A stretch of 30,992 nt of DNA from JACQFK01 sp964619955 (GCA_964619955.1 CAZUJF010000055.1:1-30992); one strand, 5' to 3'. Positions 5,652 to 14,960 are shown, numbered from the stretch's first letter. Notes: generated by a model not told the origin, from the letters alone. A program made the numbers and translations.

Positions 5652-7097
5652 ATGACACACCTCCCGCTTCCGGCCTTCGTGCTGTCGGTCCTGGGCGCGC
5701 TGCAGGCGGAGCCGCCCGCGGCGATCGTGAAGGTGCATCCCGCGCCCGCGGGGGAGGAGCTTTCGAAGGACTACGCCGTCCAGGTCGAAGGGGAGCGGCC
5801 GCCCGTCTACGCGGCGAAGGTGGCCCCCGCGGATCCGCGGGCCCGCTGGAAGGCGATGGACGACAAGAAGAACTCGGCGGACTACTTCGGGAAGGCGTCC
5901 TTCGCCAGCTTCGATTTCGAGGGAAGCGTCCGCGTCCGGATCACCTGCGCCGAGGCCCCCCGCTCCGCCCGCGTGCTGCCCGCCTCGGCGGGCATCCTCC
6001 CCGCGATCGACGGACGGACGGTTTCGTTCCGGCTCGACCGGCCGCGCCCGCTGACGCTCGAGATCAACGGCACGTGGACGGGGGCCCTGCACCTCTTCGG
6101 AAACCCGCTGGAGACCGACGTCCCCCGGCCGGACGACCCGGACGTCCTCTACTACGGGCCCGGGATCCACGAGGTCGGCAGCGTGACGGTCCCCGGGGGC
6201 AAGACCGTCTACGTCGCCGGCGGCGCGATCGTGCGCGGGATCATCCGGCCCGACGAGAAGTTCTCCGTCAGCGGCTACAGCGGACTGAAGACCTACGCGC
6301 CGACCTTCGCGCTGAGGGGCGCGAACATCGTCTTCCGGGGGCGGGGGATCGTGGACGGCTCCGGCAGCACGACGCACGCGCGCAGCCTGCTCTCCGTCCA
6401 GGGCCGGGACATCCGGATCGAGGGCGTGATCTTCCGGGATTCCAGCACGTGGACGATCCCCCTCCGCGAGTGCGACCGCGTGAGCGTGACGAACGTCAAG
6501 CTGCTGGGCTACCGGGCCAACTCGGACGGCATCGACATCTGCAACAGCCGGGACGTCACGGTGGAAGGCTGCTTCATCCGCACGCTCGACGACCTGATCG
6601 TCGTGAAGTCGGACCGGGGCAGGGGAGGGGTGCGCCGGATCGTCGCGAGGAACTGCGTGCTCTGGAACGAGGTCGCGCACGCCCTGAGCGTGGGCGCGGA
6701 GCTCCGCGAGGACGTGGAGGACGTGCTCTTCACGGACTGCGACGTCGTCCACGACCTCGGACGCGAGTGGACGCTGCGCGTCTACCACTGCGATTCCGCG
6801 CGCGTGAGCGGGATCCGCTTCGAGAATATCCGCATCGAGGAGACGCGGCGGCTGATCTCGCTCTGGATCGGCAAGGCCGTCTGGACGCGGGACGAGGCCC
6901 GCGGACGCATCGACGGCGTCGTCTTCAAGGACATCCGGGCGCCGGGCGGGGAGGCGAGGGTGGAGTTCACCGGCTTCGGGCCGGAGAACCTCGTCGAGAA
7001 CGTGACGCTGAGCGGCGTGACCCTCGACGGCCGCCCGCTGAAGGCGGAGGAGATCCGGTCGAACGCGTTCGTCAGGGGCGTGACGGTGACGCCGTAG
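5652..7097 (+). CDS. Exported GH28-like right-handed beta-helix protein (polygalacturonase superfamily)
   Basis: 481 residues from ATG 5652, the first Met that gives a signal peptide (LPAFVLSVLGALQAEP). Seen: an N-terminal beta-rich segment (about 20-170), then a pectin-lyase-type beta-helix. The core NSDGIDICNSRDVTVEGCF (290-308) and LDDLIVVKS (312-320) match the NTDG and DDC active-site strands of GH28 enzymes, with Asp292, Asp313 and Asp314 as candidate catalytic acids. SVGAE takes the place of the usual SxGSE strand, and the GHG histidine is not obvious. Known: such enzymes cleave pectin-like or other uronic-acid glycans. Inferred: a secreted glycan hydrolase or lyase. The substrate cannot be read from the sequence. 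There is no clear Shine-Dalgarno sequence. Confidence 0.7.
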   Translation: MTHLPLPAFVLSVLGALQAEPPAAIVKVHPAPAGEELSKDYAVQVEGERPPVYAAKVAPADPRARWKAMDDKKNSADYFGKASFASFDFEGSVRVRITCAEAPRSARVLPASAGILPAIDGRTVSFRLDRPRPLTLEINGTWTGALHLFGNPLETDVPRPDDPDVLYYGPGIHEVGSVTVPGGKTVYVAGGAIVRGIIRPDEKFSVSGYSGLKTYAPTFALRGANIVFRGRGIVDGSGSTTHARSLLSVQGRDIRIEGVIFRDSSTWTIPLRECDRVSVTNVKLLGYRANSDGIDICNSRDVTVEGCFIRTLDDLIVVKSDRGRGGVRRIVARNCVLWNEVAHALSVGAELREDVEDVLFTDCDVVHDLGREWTLRVYHCDSARVSGIRFENIRIEETRRLISLWIGKAVWTRDEARGRIDGVVFKDIRAPGGEARVEFTGFGPENLVENVTLSGVTLDGRPLKAEEIRSNAFVRGVTVTP

Positions 7098-7158
7098 CGG
7101 GGACTGTTCGAAATTTCCCACTGCGACGCCGCGGACGACACGGCCGGGCGGCGCGGGC

Positions 7159-7164
7159 TACCCT
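7159..7164 (+). promoter_or_regulatory. -10 element placing transcription start at the ATG of the PVC protein gene
   Basis: TACCCT (7159-7164) fits a TANNNT -10 box and ends 6 nt before ATG 7171, so the transcript would start at or near the A of the start codon. ACGACA (7135-7140) is a weak -35 with an 18-nt spacer. There is no Shine-Dalgarno sequence. Confidence 0.4.
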
Positions 7165-7170
7165 TGAGGC

Positions 7171-10100
7171 ATGAACACGCTCCTCGTCGCCGCGCTCGGG
7201 GCGGCCGGGCTCCTGGCCCGGCCGGCCGACGACCCCTGGGTCGTCTACCCGCCCTCCCCGGGCCCCGCCGCCGGCAAACGCGTCGTGATCGTCACCGGCG
7301 ACGAGGAGTACCGCTCCGAGGAGTCCGGGCCCATGCTCGCCCAGATCCTCGCCGCGCGTCACGGCTTCCACGCCACCGTCCTCTTCGCCGTCGACCCCGC
7401 CAGCGGCCGCATCGACCCCTGGGAGCAGACGCACATCCCCGGCCTCCATCTCCTGCGCGACGCCGACGTCGTCGTCCTCAACCTCCGCTTCCGCGAACTT
7501 CCCGACGAGCAGATGCGGCATCTCGCCGAGGCGATCGACGCCGGCAAGGGCCTCGTCGCGATCCGCCCGACCTGCGCGGCCTTCCAGTTCCGCCGGAACC
7601 GCGCCTCCCCCTTCGCCGCGTGGAGCTTCGACCACGGCGGCCCGCCGTGGCGCGGCGGCTTCGGCCAGGAGGTCCTCGGCCTCACCTGGATCGCCCACCA
7701 CGGCGCCCACGGCCGCGAGAGCACCCGCGGCGTCGTCGAGCCCGGCCGCGAAGCCCATCCGATCCTGCGCGGCGTGCAGGACGTCTGGGGCCCCACCGAC
7801 GTCTACGAGGTCGGCCCGCTGCCGCCCGACGCCGAGGTCCTCCTGCGCGGCCAGGTCCTCGCCGGCATGACGCCCGCCGACCCGCCCGTCGCCGGACGCA
7901 AGAACGATCCGATGATGCCGCTGGCCTGGACCCGGCGCTACGTCGGGCCTTCGGGCCGCGCGTCGCGCGTCTTCTACACCTCCCTGGGCGCCTCCGTCGA
8001 CTTCCAGAACGAGGGCCTCCGCCGGCTCTTCGTCAACGCCTGCTACTGGGCCGCCGGGCTCCAGGACCGCATCCCCGAGAAGGCGGACGTCGAACCTTCC
8101 GGCCCCTACGACCCCAGCTTCTACTCCCTGGCGCCGCGCCCGCGTCCGCTGGATCTGCGCCCGTCGGACTTCCGCGCCGGCGCCGGCGTCCCCCCGGCCC
8201 CCCGGCTGGAACTGCGCCGCGGCGACCGCGTCGCGCTGACGGGCAACGCGCTCGCCGAGCGCCTGGGCGCGCTGGGCCACTTCGAGACCCTCCTGCACTC
8301 CCGCTTTCCCGACCTCGAGCTCTCCGTCCGCAACTTCGGCTGGCCCGGCGACGAGGCCGGCCTGCGCAAGCGGCCCGACGCCTACGCGACGATCGACGAC
8401 CCCTACGCCGCCTTCGCCCCGCAGGTCGTGCTCGCGTTCTTCGGCTACAACGAATCCTTCCGGGGCCCCGCCGGCCTGGAGGCGTTCAAGGCGGACCTGG
8501 AGCAGTACCTGGCGTCCGTCCGCGCCTCGACCGCCCGCGTCGCCCTCGTCTCCCCGATCGCCTTCGAGGACGCCGCCCGCCCCGACCGTCCCGACGCCGC
8601 CGCGCACAACGCCCGCCTGCGCGCCTGCGCCGAAGCCGCCCGCGACGTCGCCCGCCGCCTCCGCGTCCCCTTCGCCGACCTCTTCACCCCCACCCTCGGG
8701 CTCTTCGCGGAGAAAGCGGGGCTCGACTTCACCGTCGACGGCGCCCACCTCGACGCCCGCGGCGGCCGGGCCGTCGGTCTCCTCCTCGACCGCGCGCTCT
8801 TCGGCCCCGGCGGGGAGGACCGCTCCGGCAGCCCCGCCTTCGAACGCCTGCGGGAGGCCGTCGTGGACAAGGACTTCGTCCACCGGCAGGACTACCGCAT
8901 GGTCAACGGCTGGTACGTCTACGGGGGGCGCCGCGCCCCCTACGACCTGAAGACCTTCCCCGAGGAATTCGCGAAGCTGCGCCGGATGGTCGCCGCGCGC
9001 GACCGCCGGGTATGGGAGCTGGCCCGGGGGCGCCTCGACGTCCCCCCGCCCGACGATGCCGCCTCGGGCGCGCTTTCGCCGGTGGCGACGGCTTTCGGCA
9101 CCAAGCGCTACTCCGAGCCGGCCGAGCTGCGCTATCTGACGCCGGAGGAGTCGCTGCGTTCGTTCACGACCGCCCCCGGCTACCGCATCGAGCTGGTCGC
9201 CGCCGAAGACCGCTTTCCCGCGCTGGCGAACCCGGCGCAGATCAACTTCGACGGCCGCGGCCGCCTCTGGACCCTGGCCCTGCCCGGCTACCCGCAATGG
9301 CGCCCCGGCGACCCCTATCCCGACGACAAGCTCCTCATCGCGGAGGACGACGACCGCGACGGCCGCGCCGATCGCGTCAAGGTCTTCGCCGGCGGCCTCC
9401 ACTGTCCCATCGGCTTCGAGTTCTGGAACGGCGGCGTCCTCGTCGCCCAGCCGCCCCGCCTGCTCTTCCTGAAGGACCTCGACGGCGACGACGTGGCCGA
9501 CGTCCGCGAGGTGCTCCTGGACGGCTTCGGCTCCGAGGACACCCACGTCGGGATCGCCGCGCCGGAATGGGATCCCTCCGGCCGTCTCCTGCTGCTGGAG
9601 GGCGTGGCCAAATCCACCACCGTCGAGACGATCCACGGCCCCGTGCGCCGCGCGACGCCGACGATCTACCGCTTCGACCCCCGCTCCCTGCGCCTGGAGG
9701 TCTTCAGCCCCTCGTTCCACCCCAACCCCTGGGGCTACGTGCACGACCGCTGGGGCCAGGGCTTCCTGGTCGACGGCACCACGGGCGCCGCCTTCTGGAC
9801 CGCGCCGTTCTCCGGGGCGGCCTTCCCGGGACGCCGCGGCATCGACGAGATCCTGCGCTATTCCGGCACCCGCCTGCGGCCGGCCGTCGGCGCCGAGTTC
9901 GTCTCCAGCCGTCACTTCCCCGACGACGCCCAGGGCGAGTTCCTCTTCGGCTGCGTGATCAATCTCAACGGCATCCCGCGCTTCCGCCTGCGCGACGACG
10001 GGGCGGGCTATCTCGCCTCGCGCGCGGAGGACCTGGTCGTCTCGGCCGACCGCAACTTCCGGCCGGTGGATCCCCAGTTCGGCCCCGACGGCGCGCTCTA

Positions 10101-11313
10101 CTTCGGCGACTGGCACACGCCGCTCATCGGCCACATGCAGTACTCGCAGCGCGATCCCCACCGCGACCACGTCCACGGCCGGCTCTACCGCGTCGTCGCC
10201 CGGGGCCGTCCCTTCGTGGAGCCGCAGCTCCAGGCGGGGAAGGGCGTCGACGTCCTCCTGGATCAGCTCGGGGCGTACGAGGACCGCACGCGCTACCGGG
10301 CGCGGCGGGAACTGCGCGACCGCGACGCCGCCGGGGTGCTGCCCGCGCTGGAGCGCCGGGCCGCGGAGGGCGGCGCCGCCGAGGCCTGGCTCCTGGAGGC
10401 GCTGTGGGTGCGGCAGGGGCTGCAGGCGGGGGAGGGCGGCCTGCTGAAGCGGCTGCTCGCGAGCGCCGACCCGCGGCTCCGCGCCGCGGCGCTCCGGGCG
10501 GCGGGCGAGGAACGCGGGCGGGACGTCCTGGAGCTGCTGGCGCGGGGGGTGGCGGACGCCGAGCCGCGGCCGCGCCTGGAGGCGGTGCGGGCGCTGAGTT
10601 TCTTCCCGGAGCCGCGGGCCCTGGAGCTGGCGCTGGAGGCGGCGAAGCGGCCGCTGGACGCGTGGCTGGACTACACGCTGGCCTCGACGCTGGGGGCGCT
10701 GGAGCCGGTCTGGAAAGGCCCGCTCGCGAAGGGCGAGCCCCTGGCGGCGTCGAACCCCGCCGGGGCGGCGTATCTGCGGGCCTTCGCGAAGACGCGGCGT
10801 CCCGCGGGCCCCGTCGAACAGCACCTGCGCCGGCTGCTGGCGCCCGACGGCCTCACGCCCGAGCTGCGGAAGCAGGCGGTCGACGGTCTGGCGAAGGCGC
10901 CGGGCCGCGCGGAGGACGGGGCGGCGGTGTTCCGGCGGCTCTGCACCGCCTGCCACAAGGCGGGCCCCGGGGAGGGGGTGGACTTCGGCCCCGACCTCTC
11001 GCAGGCGGGCGCGCGGCTTTCGAAGGCGCAGCTCATCGAGTCGATCCTGTTCCCCAACGAGCAGGTGGACCCGAAGTACCAGACGCTGCACGTGACGACG
11101 GCGGAGGGGGACGTCCTCAGCGGCTTCGTGGAGTCGGAGACGGACTCCGGGCTCGCGCTGCGGGTGGCGGGGGGGACGCTCGTGCGCCTGGAGAAGAAGG
11201 ACGTCCGCCGCCGCGAGCGCAGCGGCGCGTCGAGCATGCCCGAGGGCCTGGTGGTGTCCCTGGCCGCGCAGGAGTTCGCGGACCTCGTGGAATTCCTGGC
11301 GACGCGCCGATAG
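7171..11313 (+). CDS. Giant exported protein: ThuA + SGNH hydrolase + PVC-type dehydrogenase + CxxCH haem domain
   Basis: 1380 residues with a short signal peptide (MNTLLVAALGAAGLLA). Domains in order: a ThuA-like fold (about 25-290: KRVVIVTGDEEYRSEES, a glutamine-amidotransferase-like fold found in sugar-related proteins); an SGNH/GDSL-type hydrolase (about 345-560) with LTGNALAERL, FFGYNESF and DGAHLD as blocks I, III and V; a propeller of the planctomycete membrane-bound dehydrogenase type (about 640-1050, YRIELVAAEDRFPALANPAQ onward); helical HEAT-like repeats (1060-1240); and the PVC-type haem-binding domain with CTACH (Cys1258, Cys1261, His1262). Known: this last pair is almost confined to Planctomycetota and Verrucomicrobiota. 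Inferred: a periplasmic electron-transferring sugar dehydrogenase combined with deacylation. Block I has Gly-Asn-Ala, not the usual GDS, as in many family members. Stops 6 nt from the convergent enolase-superfamily gene. Confidence 0.85.
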   Translation: MNTLLVAALGAAGLLARPADDPWVVYPPSPGPAAGKRVVIVTGDEEYRSEESGPMLAQILAARHGFHATVLFAVDPASGRIDPWEQTHIPGLHLLRDADVVVLNLRFRELPDEQMRHLAEAIDAGKGLVAIRPTCAAFQFRRNRASPFAAWSFDHGGPPWRGGFGQEVLGLTWIAHHGAHGRESTRGVVEPGREAHPILRGVQDVWGPTDVYEVGPLPPDAEVLLRGQVLAGMTPADPPVAGRKNDPMMPLAWTRRYVGPSGRASRVFYTSLGASVDFQNEGLRRLFVNACYWAAGLQDRIPEKADVEPSGPYDPSFYSLAPRPRPLDLRPSDFRAGAGVPPAPRLELRRGDRVALTGNALAERLGALGHFETLLHSRFPDLELSVRNFGWPGDEAGLRKRPDAYATIDDPYAAFAPQVVLAFFGYNESFRGPAGLEAFKADLEQYLASVRASTARVALVSPIAFEDAARPDRPDAAAHNARLRACAEAARDVARRLRVPFADLFTPTLGLFAEKAGLDFTVDGAHLDARGGRAVGLLLDRALFGPGGEDRSGSPAFERLREAVVDKDFVHRQDYRMVNGWYVYGGRRAPYDLKTFPEEFAKLRRMVAARDRRVWELARGRLDVPPPDDAASGALSPVATAFGTKRYSEPAELRYLTPEESLRSFTTAPGYRIELVAAEDRFPALANPAQINFDGRGRLWTLALPGYPQWRPGDPYPDDKLLIAEDDDRDGRADRVKVFAGGLHCPIGFEFWNGGVLVAQPPRLLFLKDLDGDDVADVREVLLDGFGSEDTHVGIAAPEWDPSGRLLLLEGVAKSTTVETIHGPVRRATPTIYRFDPRSLRLEVFSPSFHPNPWGYVHDRWGQGFLVDGTTGAAFWTAPFSGAAFPGRRGIDEILRYSGTRLRPAVGAEFVSSRHFPDDAQGEFLFGCVINLNGIPRFRLRDDGAGYLASRAEDLVVSADRNFRPVDPQFGPDGALYFGDWHTPLIGHMQYSQRDPHRDHVHGRLYRVVARGRPFVEPQLQAGKGVDVLLDQLGAYEDRTRYRARRELRDRDAAGVLPALERRAAEGGAAEAWLLEALWVRQGLQAGEGGLLKRLLASADPRLRAAALRAAGEERGRDVLELLARGVADAEPRPRLEAVRALSFFPEPRALELALEAAKRPLDAWLDYTLASTLGALEPVWKGPLAKGEPLAASNPAGAAYLRAFAKTRRPAGPVEQHLRRLLAPDGLTPELRKQAVDGLAKAPGRAEDGAAVFRRLCTACHKAGPGEGVDFGPDLSQAGARLSKAQLIESILFPNEQVDPKYQTLHVTTAEGDVLSGFVESETDSGLALRVAGGTLVRLEKKDVRRRERSGASSMPEGLVVSLAAQEFADLVEFLATRR

Positions 11314-11319
11314 CTCCGA

Positions 11320-12543
11320 TCAGCGGGGCCGGGCGAGGGCCGCGAGCTTCGCTTCGTCCACCTCGACGCCGAGCCCCGGGCCGCCGGGGACTTCGAGCGT
11401 GCCGCCGACCGGCTCCAGCGGGCGGCGGAGGAAACTCGACCCGGCCAGGAACTGCGGCCCGTTCAGCGCCGCCGGCCGGTCCAGCCCGTAGGCCGCATAG
11501 AGGGCGAGGGAGGCGGCCAGGGAGAGATCCGGGTCCGTGAGGCCGCTTCCCAGAAACAGCAGCCCGTGCTCGAGGAGGTACTCCACCTGGCGGCGGGCCG
11601 GGAGCAGGCCCCCGCAGCGGGCGGGCTTCATCGCCACCCCGTCCAGCAGGCCCAGCTGGTGGAACTCCACCAGGTCCTCCGGCGCCACGACCCCCTCGTC
11701 CAGGATGACGGGGAGCGCGCCCTGCTGCTTCAGGCGGCGGAGCCCCGAGAGGCGGTTGGGACGGAGCGGCTGCTCCAGGACGGCCACTCCGGCGGCGGCC
11801 AGCCGGGGCGCCGCGGCCAGCGCGGTCTCCAGATCGTAGCCCCCGTTGGCGTCGGCCCAGAGGAAGCCGTCGGGCACGCGACGCTTGACGCGGCGGCAGA
11901 GCTCGACGTCGAAATCGGGATCCGGGGCCACCTTGACGTTGAAGTTCCGGAAGCCCCGGCGCCAGCCCTCCTCGATGAGCGGCTCCACCTCGTCGAGCGT
12001 CCTCGGATTGAGCGTCCAGCTCAGCGTGATGCGCCCGCCGGGCCGCCGGCCCCAGCGCTCCGCGAGGGGCTTCCCGGACCTCCGGCCGAGGAGGTCGTGC
12101 AGGGCCAGGTCGATCCCGGCCTTCGCGATCGGCATCCCGGTGGAAAAGCCCGGGGCGATCGCGCGGTCCATGGCGGCGTGGGCTCCTTCAAGGTCCTCCG
12201 GGTCGCGCCCCAGCAGGACCGGGGCGAGATAGCGCTCGATCGTCGTCGTCACGGACTCGAGGGTCTCGTAGCTCCATCGGTGGGTGGGCACGCTCTGCCC
12301 CCAGCCGACGCCGCCGTCCCGCGTCCGGAGCCGGACCACGACGGAGGGCCGCACGGGAGGCTCCCCCGGACGCGGCTCGAAGAACTTGAAACGGCCCCGG
12401 ACGGGGTAAGCGACCGGGATGGCCTCGACGCTTTCGATCAACGATCCCTCCTCCGGGCGCCCGGGGCCGGCCCCGCGGCAGGCGCCCAATCCCGCCGCGA
12501 GTCCGCCGAGAAACGCCCGGCGGGTGACGCCCCTCCGATCCAC
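11320..12543 (-). CDS. Tat-exported enolase-superfamily enzyme (mandelate racemase/muconate lactonizing type)
   Basis: 407 residues from GTG 12543, with only one base separating it from the stop of the upstream DUF6807 gene. Seen: a twin-arginine signal (TRRAFLGGLAAG) with a lipobox-like GLGAC (Cys22), then the enolase-superfamily barrel with Lys204 (NVKVAP), metal ligands Asp231 (ADANGG), Glu257 (LEQP) and Asp282/Glu283 (LDEG), and Lys306 (MKPAR). This is the muconate-lactonizing-enzyme order. The first Lys of the usual KxK motif is Asn here, leaving one basic residue on that face. Known reactions of the group include dehydration, epimerisation and N-acylamino-acid racemisation through an enolate. 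Inferred: acts on a sugar acid or a similar compound in the periplasm. Last gene of a three-gene operon. Confidence 0.8.
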   Translation of the reverse strand: MDRRGVTRRAFLGGLAAGLGACRGAGPGRPEEGSLIESVEAIPVAYPVRGRFKFFEPRPGEPPVRPSVVVRLRTRDGGVGWGQSVPTHRWSYETLESVTTTIERYLAPVLLGRDPEDLEGAHAAMDRAIAPGFSTGMPIAKAGIDLALHDLLGRRSGKPLAERWGRRPGGRITLSWTLNPRTLDEVEPLIEEGWRRGFRNFNVKVAPDPDFDVELCRRVKRRVPDGFLWADANGGYDLETALAAAPRLAAAGVAVLEQPLRPNRLSGLRRLKQQGALPVILDEGVVAPEDLVEFHQLGLLDGVAMKPARCGGLLPARRQVEYLLEHGLLFLGSGLTDPDLSLAASLALYAAYGLDRPAALNGPQFLAGSSFLRRPLEPVGGTLEVPGGPGLGVEVDEAKLAALARPR

Positions 12544-12544
12544 G

Positions 12545-13465
12545 TCAGTCCCCTCTCTCCAGGGTCCCCTTCTTCACGTAGAGGGCGTAGCGCGGGGCGA
12601 CCCGGCCTTCGTCCGCCGTTCCCTTGTGGATCAGGATCCCCCAGCGGAGGTTCAGGACGCCGCCGCGGGGGATCCTCCGCACCGCCTCGTCGGGGGAGAA
12701 GAGCCAGGGCGAGGGCGACATCGGCCCGTAATCGCGGGTGAACCAGGGGGGAGGATGCCGGGGCGAGAATTCCGGGTGCGAGAACATCGCGACGCCCTCG
12801 ACGACGTCCCCGTTGGGGCCGGAATAGTCGCACCATTCGGCCGGCTTTCCGTGCGTCCCTTTCTCGTCGATGCCGCCCCGCGAATTGGTGATCCGTCCGC
12901 CGTTCTTCACGCTCATGGAGGGCGTGACGCGGCATTGGGGCATCCCGGTATGCGTGGTCTTCCGGATGAGGAGGTCCTCGCGCGCGCTCAGGGAGACCCT
13001 CCAGTCGAGGAAGAGCTCCCCTCCGCCCAGCGGCACGAACGCGATCGTCCGACGGTCGTCGATCATCGTGCGGAATCCCTCCTCCGCGGGGGTCTCCCAG
13101 ACGCACTCGGTCTCGACCGTCGCGCTCGAGGCGTCCGCTTCCGTCCGGACGAAGCGCACGTGCCGGATGCGGTCTGCGGTCGTTCCCTGCCAGAAGAGCC
13201 CGTCGTTGATCTCCGCGGCGACGAAGAAGCCCGTGTGGTGCGGATGATCCGCGGGGGCCCCGGGCGTGACGCTCCTCCCGGAAGGGCCCATCACGGGGAA
13301 CCAGCAGACCTTCTTGAGACCGGAAGCGTGGCGGTAGGTTCCGAGGAGCCGCCCCTCGTGGAGCACGCGCAGTTCCTCCGCCTTCCCGTCCGCCTCGAAC
13401 GCGAAGGGCGTCTTCCCGCCCTCCTGGACGGCCAGGGCCGCCAGGAGCGCCGTCACGATGCTCAT
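12545..13465 (-). CDS. DUF6807 (PmoA-like) family exported protein
   Basis: 306 residues from ATG 13465, chosen because a signal peptide follows at once (MSIVTALLAALAVQEGG). The frame is open for 50 more codons upstream, but that part overlaps the end of the Gfo/Idh gene and looks non-coding. Seen: the DHPHHTGFF motif near residue 95 and the run NDGLFWQGTT, hallmarks of the DUF6807 family, often labelled 'PmoA' although it is not a methane monooxygenase subunit. Known: members sit beside Gfo/Idh oxidoreductases and glycoside hydrolases in Planctomycetota, Verrucomicrobiota and Bacteroidota; their biochemical role is unsettled. Inferred: works with its neighbours in sugar catabolism. It starts 49 nt after the Gfo/Idh stop. 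Confidence 0.8.
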   Translation of the reverse strand: MSIVTALLAALAVQEGGKTPFAFEADGKAEELRVLHEGRLLGTYRHASGLKKVCWFPVMGPSGRSVTPGAPADHPHHTGFFVAAEINDGLFWQGTTADRIRHVRFVRTEADASSATVETECVWETPAEEGFRTMIDDRRTIAFVPLGGGELFLDWRVSLSAREDLLIRKTTHTGMPQCRVTPSMSVKNGGRITNSRGGIDEKGTHGKPAEWCDYSGPNGDVVEGVAMFSHPEFSPRHPPPWFTRDYGPMSPSPWLFSPDEAVRRIPRGGVLNLRWGILIHKGTADEGRVAPRYALYVKKGTLERGD

Positions 13466-13514
13466 GGGGTGCCCGCCGGTCCGGGCAACCCGCGGAATAA
13501 AGTGGGTCGAACCA

Positions 13515-14960
13515 TCAGACCTTCTCGGGAACCACGAAGGGCGTCCGATACGCGCGGGTGAGCAGCCGGTTGGCCTCGTCCGCCCGCGGCCCGATGAAGC
13601 GCTCGACCGCGCCATCGAATTCGAGGAGCGGGCCGCGGCAGAAGGTCCGGGAGTCCGGGTCGACGCCCTCGGCCCGGAGGTGGTCGCGCATGCGCTCGAA
13701 CGCCTCCCGCGCCGCGGGGGCGTCCGCGAAGGCGTCCTTCGCGGACAGCGGGACCGGCGCCCCCAGGCGGTACGAAATCTGGGCGAGATGGCAGACCGCG
13801 GCCGAAAGGTGTCCTTCCTCGATGTCGCAGGCGAGGTCCTGCGGCTTGCCGTCCCGGATCGCCGTCACGAGATTCCGGAAATGATCGCCCTCCCCGCCGC
13901 CGAAGCGGGCGACGATCTTGCCGTCGCGGTCGAAGGCGGTGGCGCTGGTGTAGGTGGGGTTGACCACGTAGCCCTTCTCGCATTCGAAGAGCACCCCGAT
14001 GCGGACGTTCCGGAAGGGCTCCGACTCGAGGCCGCGCACCTCGAAGAGCAGCTCGGCGTCCCCGTAGTCGTACCACGCGATCTGCGTGTTGGGCACCTCC
14101 CCCTGGTCTTCGTAGCCGAAGCGTCCCCCCGCGGAGGCCACGCGCCGGGGCAGGCCCTTTTGGCCCAGCCCCCAGCGGGCGATGTCCATCTGGTGGACGC
14201 CCTGGGCGGTCAGGTCGCTCGCGCCGTAATCCCAGAACCAGTGCCAGTTGTAGTGGAAGCGGTTCGGATTGAAGGGGCGCTCCGGCGCGGGACCCAGCCA
14301 CAGATCGTAGTCCACCCCCGCCGGCACGGGGCCGTCCGGCCGGCGCCCGATGGATCCGCGGCGTTTGTAGCAGAGCCCGCGGGCGCTCCGGACGCGGCCG
14401 AGTTCGCCGCCGTGGAGGAAGGCCATGGCCTCGCGCAGGCCCTTGGAGGACCGGCACTGATGCCCGGCCTGGCAGAGGCGGGCGTACTTCCGGGCCGCCT
14501 CGACCAGCTTCCTCCCCTCGAAGACGTTGTGGCTGACGGGCTTCTCGACGTAGACGTGTTTGCCCGCCTGCAGGGCCCAGAGGGCCAGGAGGGCGTGGGT
14601 GTGGTCCGTCGTGGCGATCGAGACGAGCCCGATGGAGGGATCCTCGAGGACCTTCCTCAGGTCCTTCTCGAAGCGCGGGGGGCGGCCCTGCGCCTTCTCG
14701 ACGGCCCGCATCGCCTCCGCCGCCGCGCCCTCGTCCACGTCGACGATGGCCGCCACGCGCGTTTCGGGGAGCCGGAGGAAGGACTGGACGTGGAACAGAC
14801 CCCGGCCCTTGACGCCCGCGATCGCGACCTGGAGGGGGTCCTTCGCCGCGGGGGCGGGCTTCTCCTGCAAGGCCCAGGGGCGGGACCGCGGCGCCGCGGC
14901 CGCGGCCGCGGCGAAGAGGGCGCGCTCCATCGCCTCGCGCCGCGTCCAGGTTCCGTCCAT
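13515..14960 (-). CDS. Tat-type Gfo/Idh/MocA family oxidoreductase
   Basis: 481 residues from ATG 14960, with GGAGG 5 nt upstream on the minus strand. The frame continues open far upstream, but only as a shadow of the peroxidase gene. Seen: a twin-arginine-like leader (TRREAMERALFAAAAAAA), a Rossmann start VAIAGVKGRG, the EKP signature (GKHVYVEKPVSHN, about residue 140) and the YDLWLGPAP and HYNWHWFWDYG motifs common in planctomycete members. Known: these enzymes use tightly bound NAD(P) to oxidise or epimerise sugars and inositols. Inferred: the first gene of the operon Gfo/Idh - DUF6807 - enolase superfamily, for periplasmic sugar oxidation. Exported Gfo/Idh proteins are usual in this phylum. 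Confidence 0.85.
   Translation of the reverse strand: MDGTWTRREAMERALFAAAAAAAPRSRPWALQEKPAPAAKDPLQVAIAGVKGRGLFHVQSFLRLPETRVAAIVDVDEGAAAEAMRAVEKAQGRPPRFEKDLRKVLEDPSIGLVSIATTDHTHALLALWALQAGKHVYVEKPVSHNVFEGRKLVEAARKYARLCQAGHQCRSSKGLREAMAFLHGGELGRVRSARGLCYKRRGSIGRRPDGPVPAGVDYDLWLGPAPERPFNPNRFHYNWHWFWDYGASDLTAQGVHQMDIARWGLGQKGLPRRVASAGGRFGYEDQGEVPNTQIAWYDYGDAELLFEVRGLESEPFRNVRIGVLFECEKGYVVNPTYTSATAFDRDGKIVARFGGGEGDHFRNLVTAIRDGKPQDLACDIEEGHLSAAVCHLAQISYRLGAPVPLSAKDAFADAPAAREAFERMRDHLRAEGVDPDSRTFCRGPLLEFDGAVERFIGPRADEANRLLTRAYRTPFVVPEKV

Noticed and set aside
7072..11091. 1339-residue open frame on the minus strand opposite the PVC fusion protein
   Set aside because: It is an antisense shadow caused by high GC and codon bias; low-complexity Arg/Gly/Val-rich sequence with no domain, and the plus-strand gene has clear motifs.
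7164..11540. 1458-residue plus-strand frame parallel to the PVC fusion gene
   Set aside because: Arg/Pro-rich sequence without any recognisable motif; a frame shadow of the real gene.
13466..13615. 50-residue N-terminal extension of the DUF6807 protein
   Set aside because: It overlaps the Gfo/Idh gene and precedes a good signal peptide.
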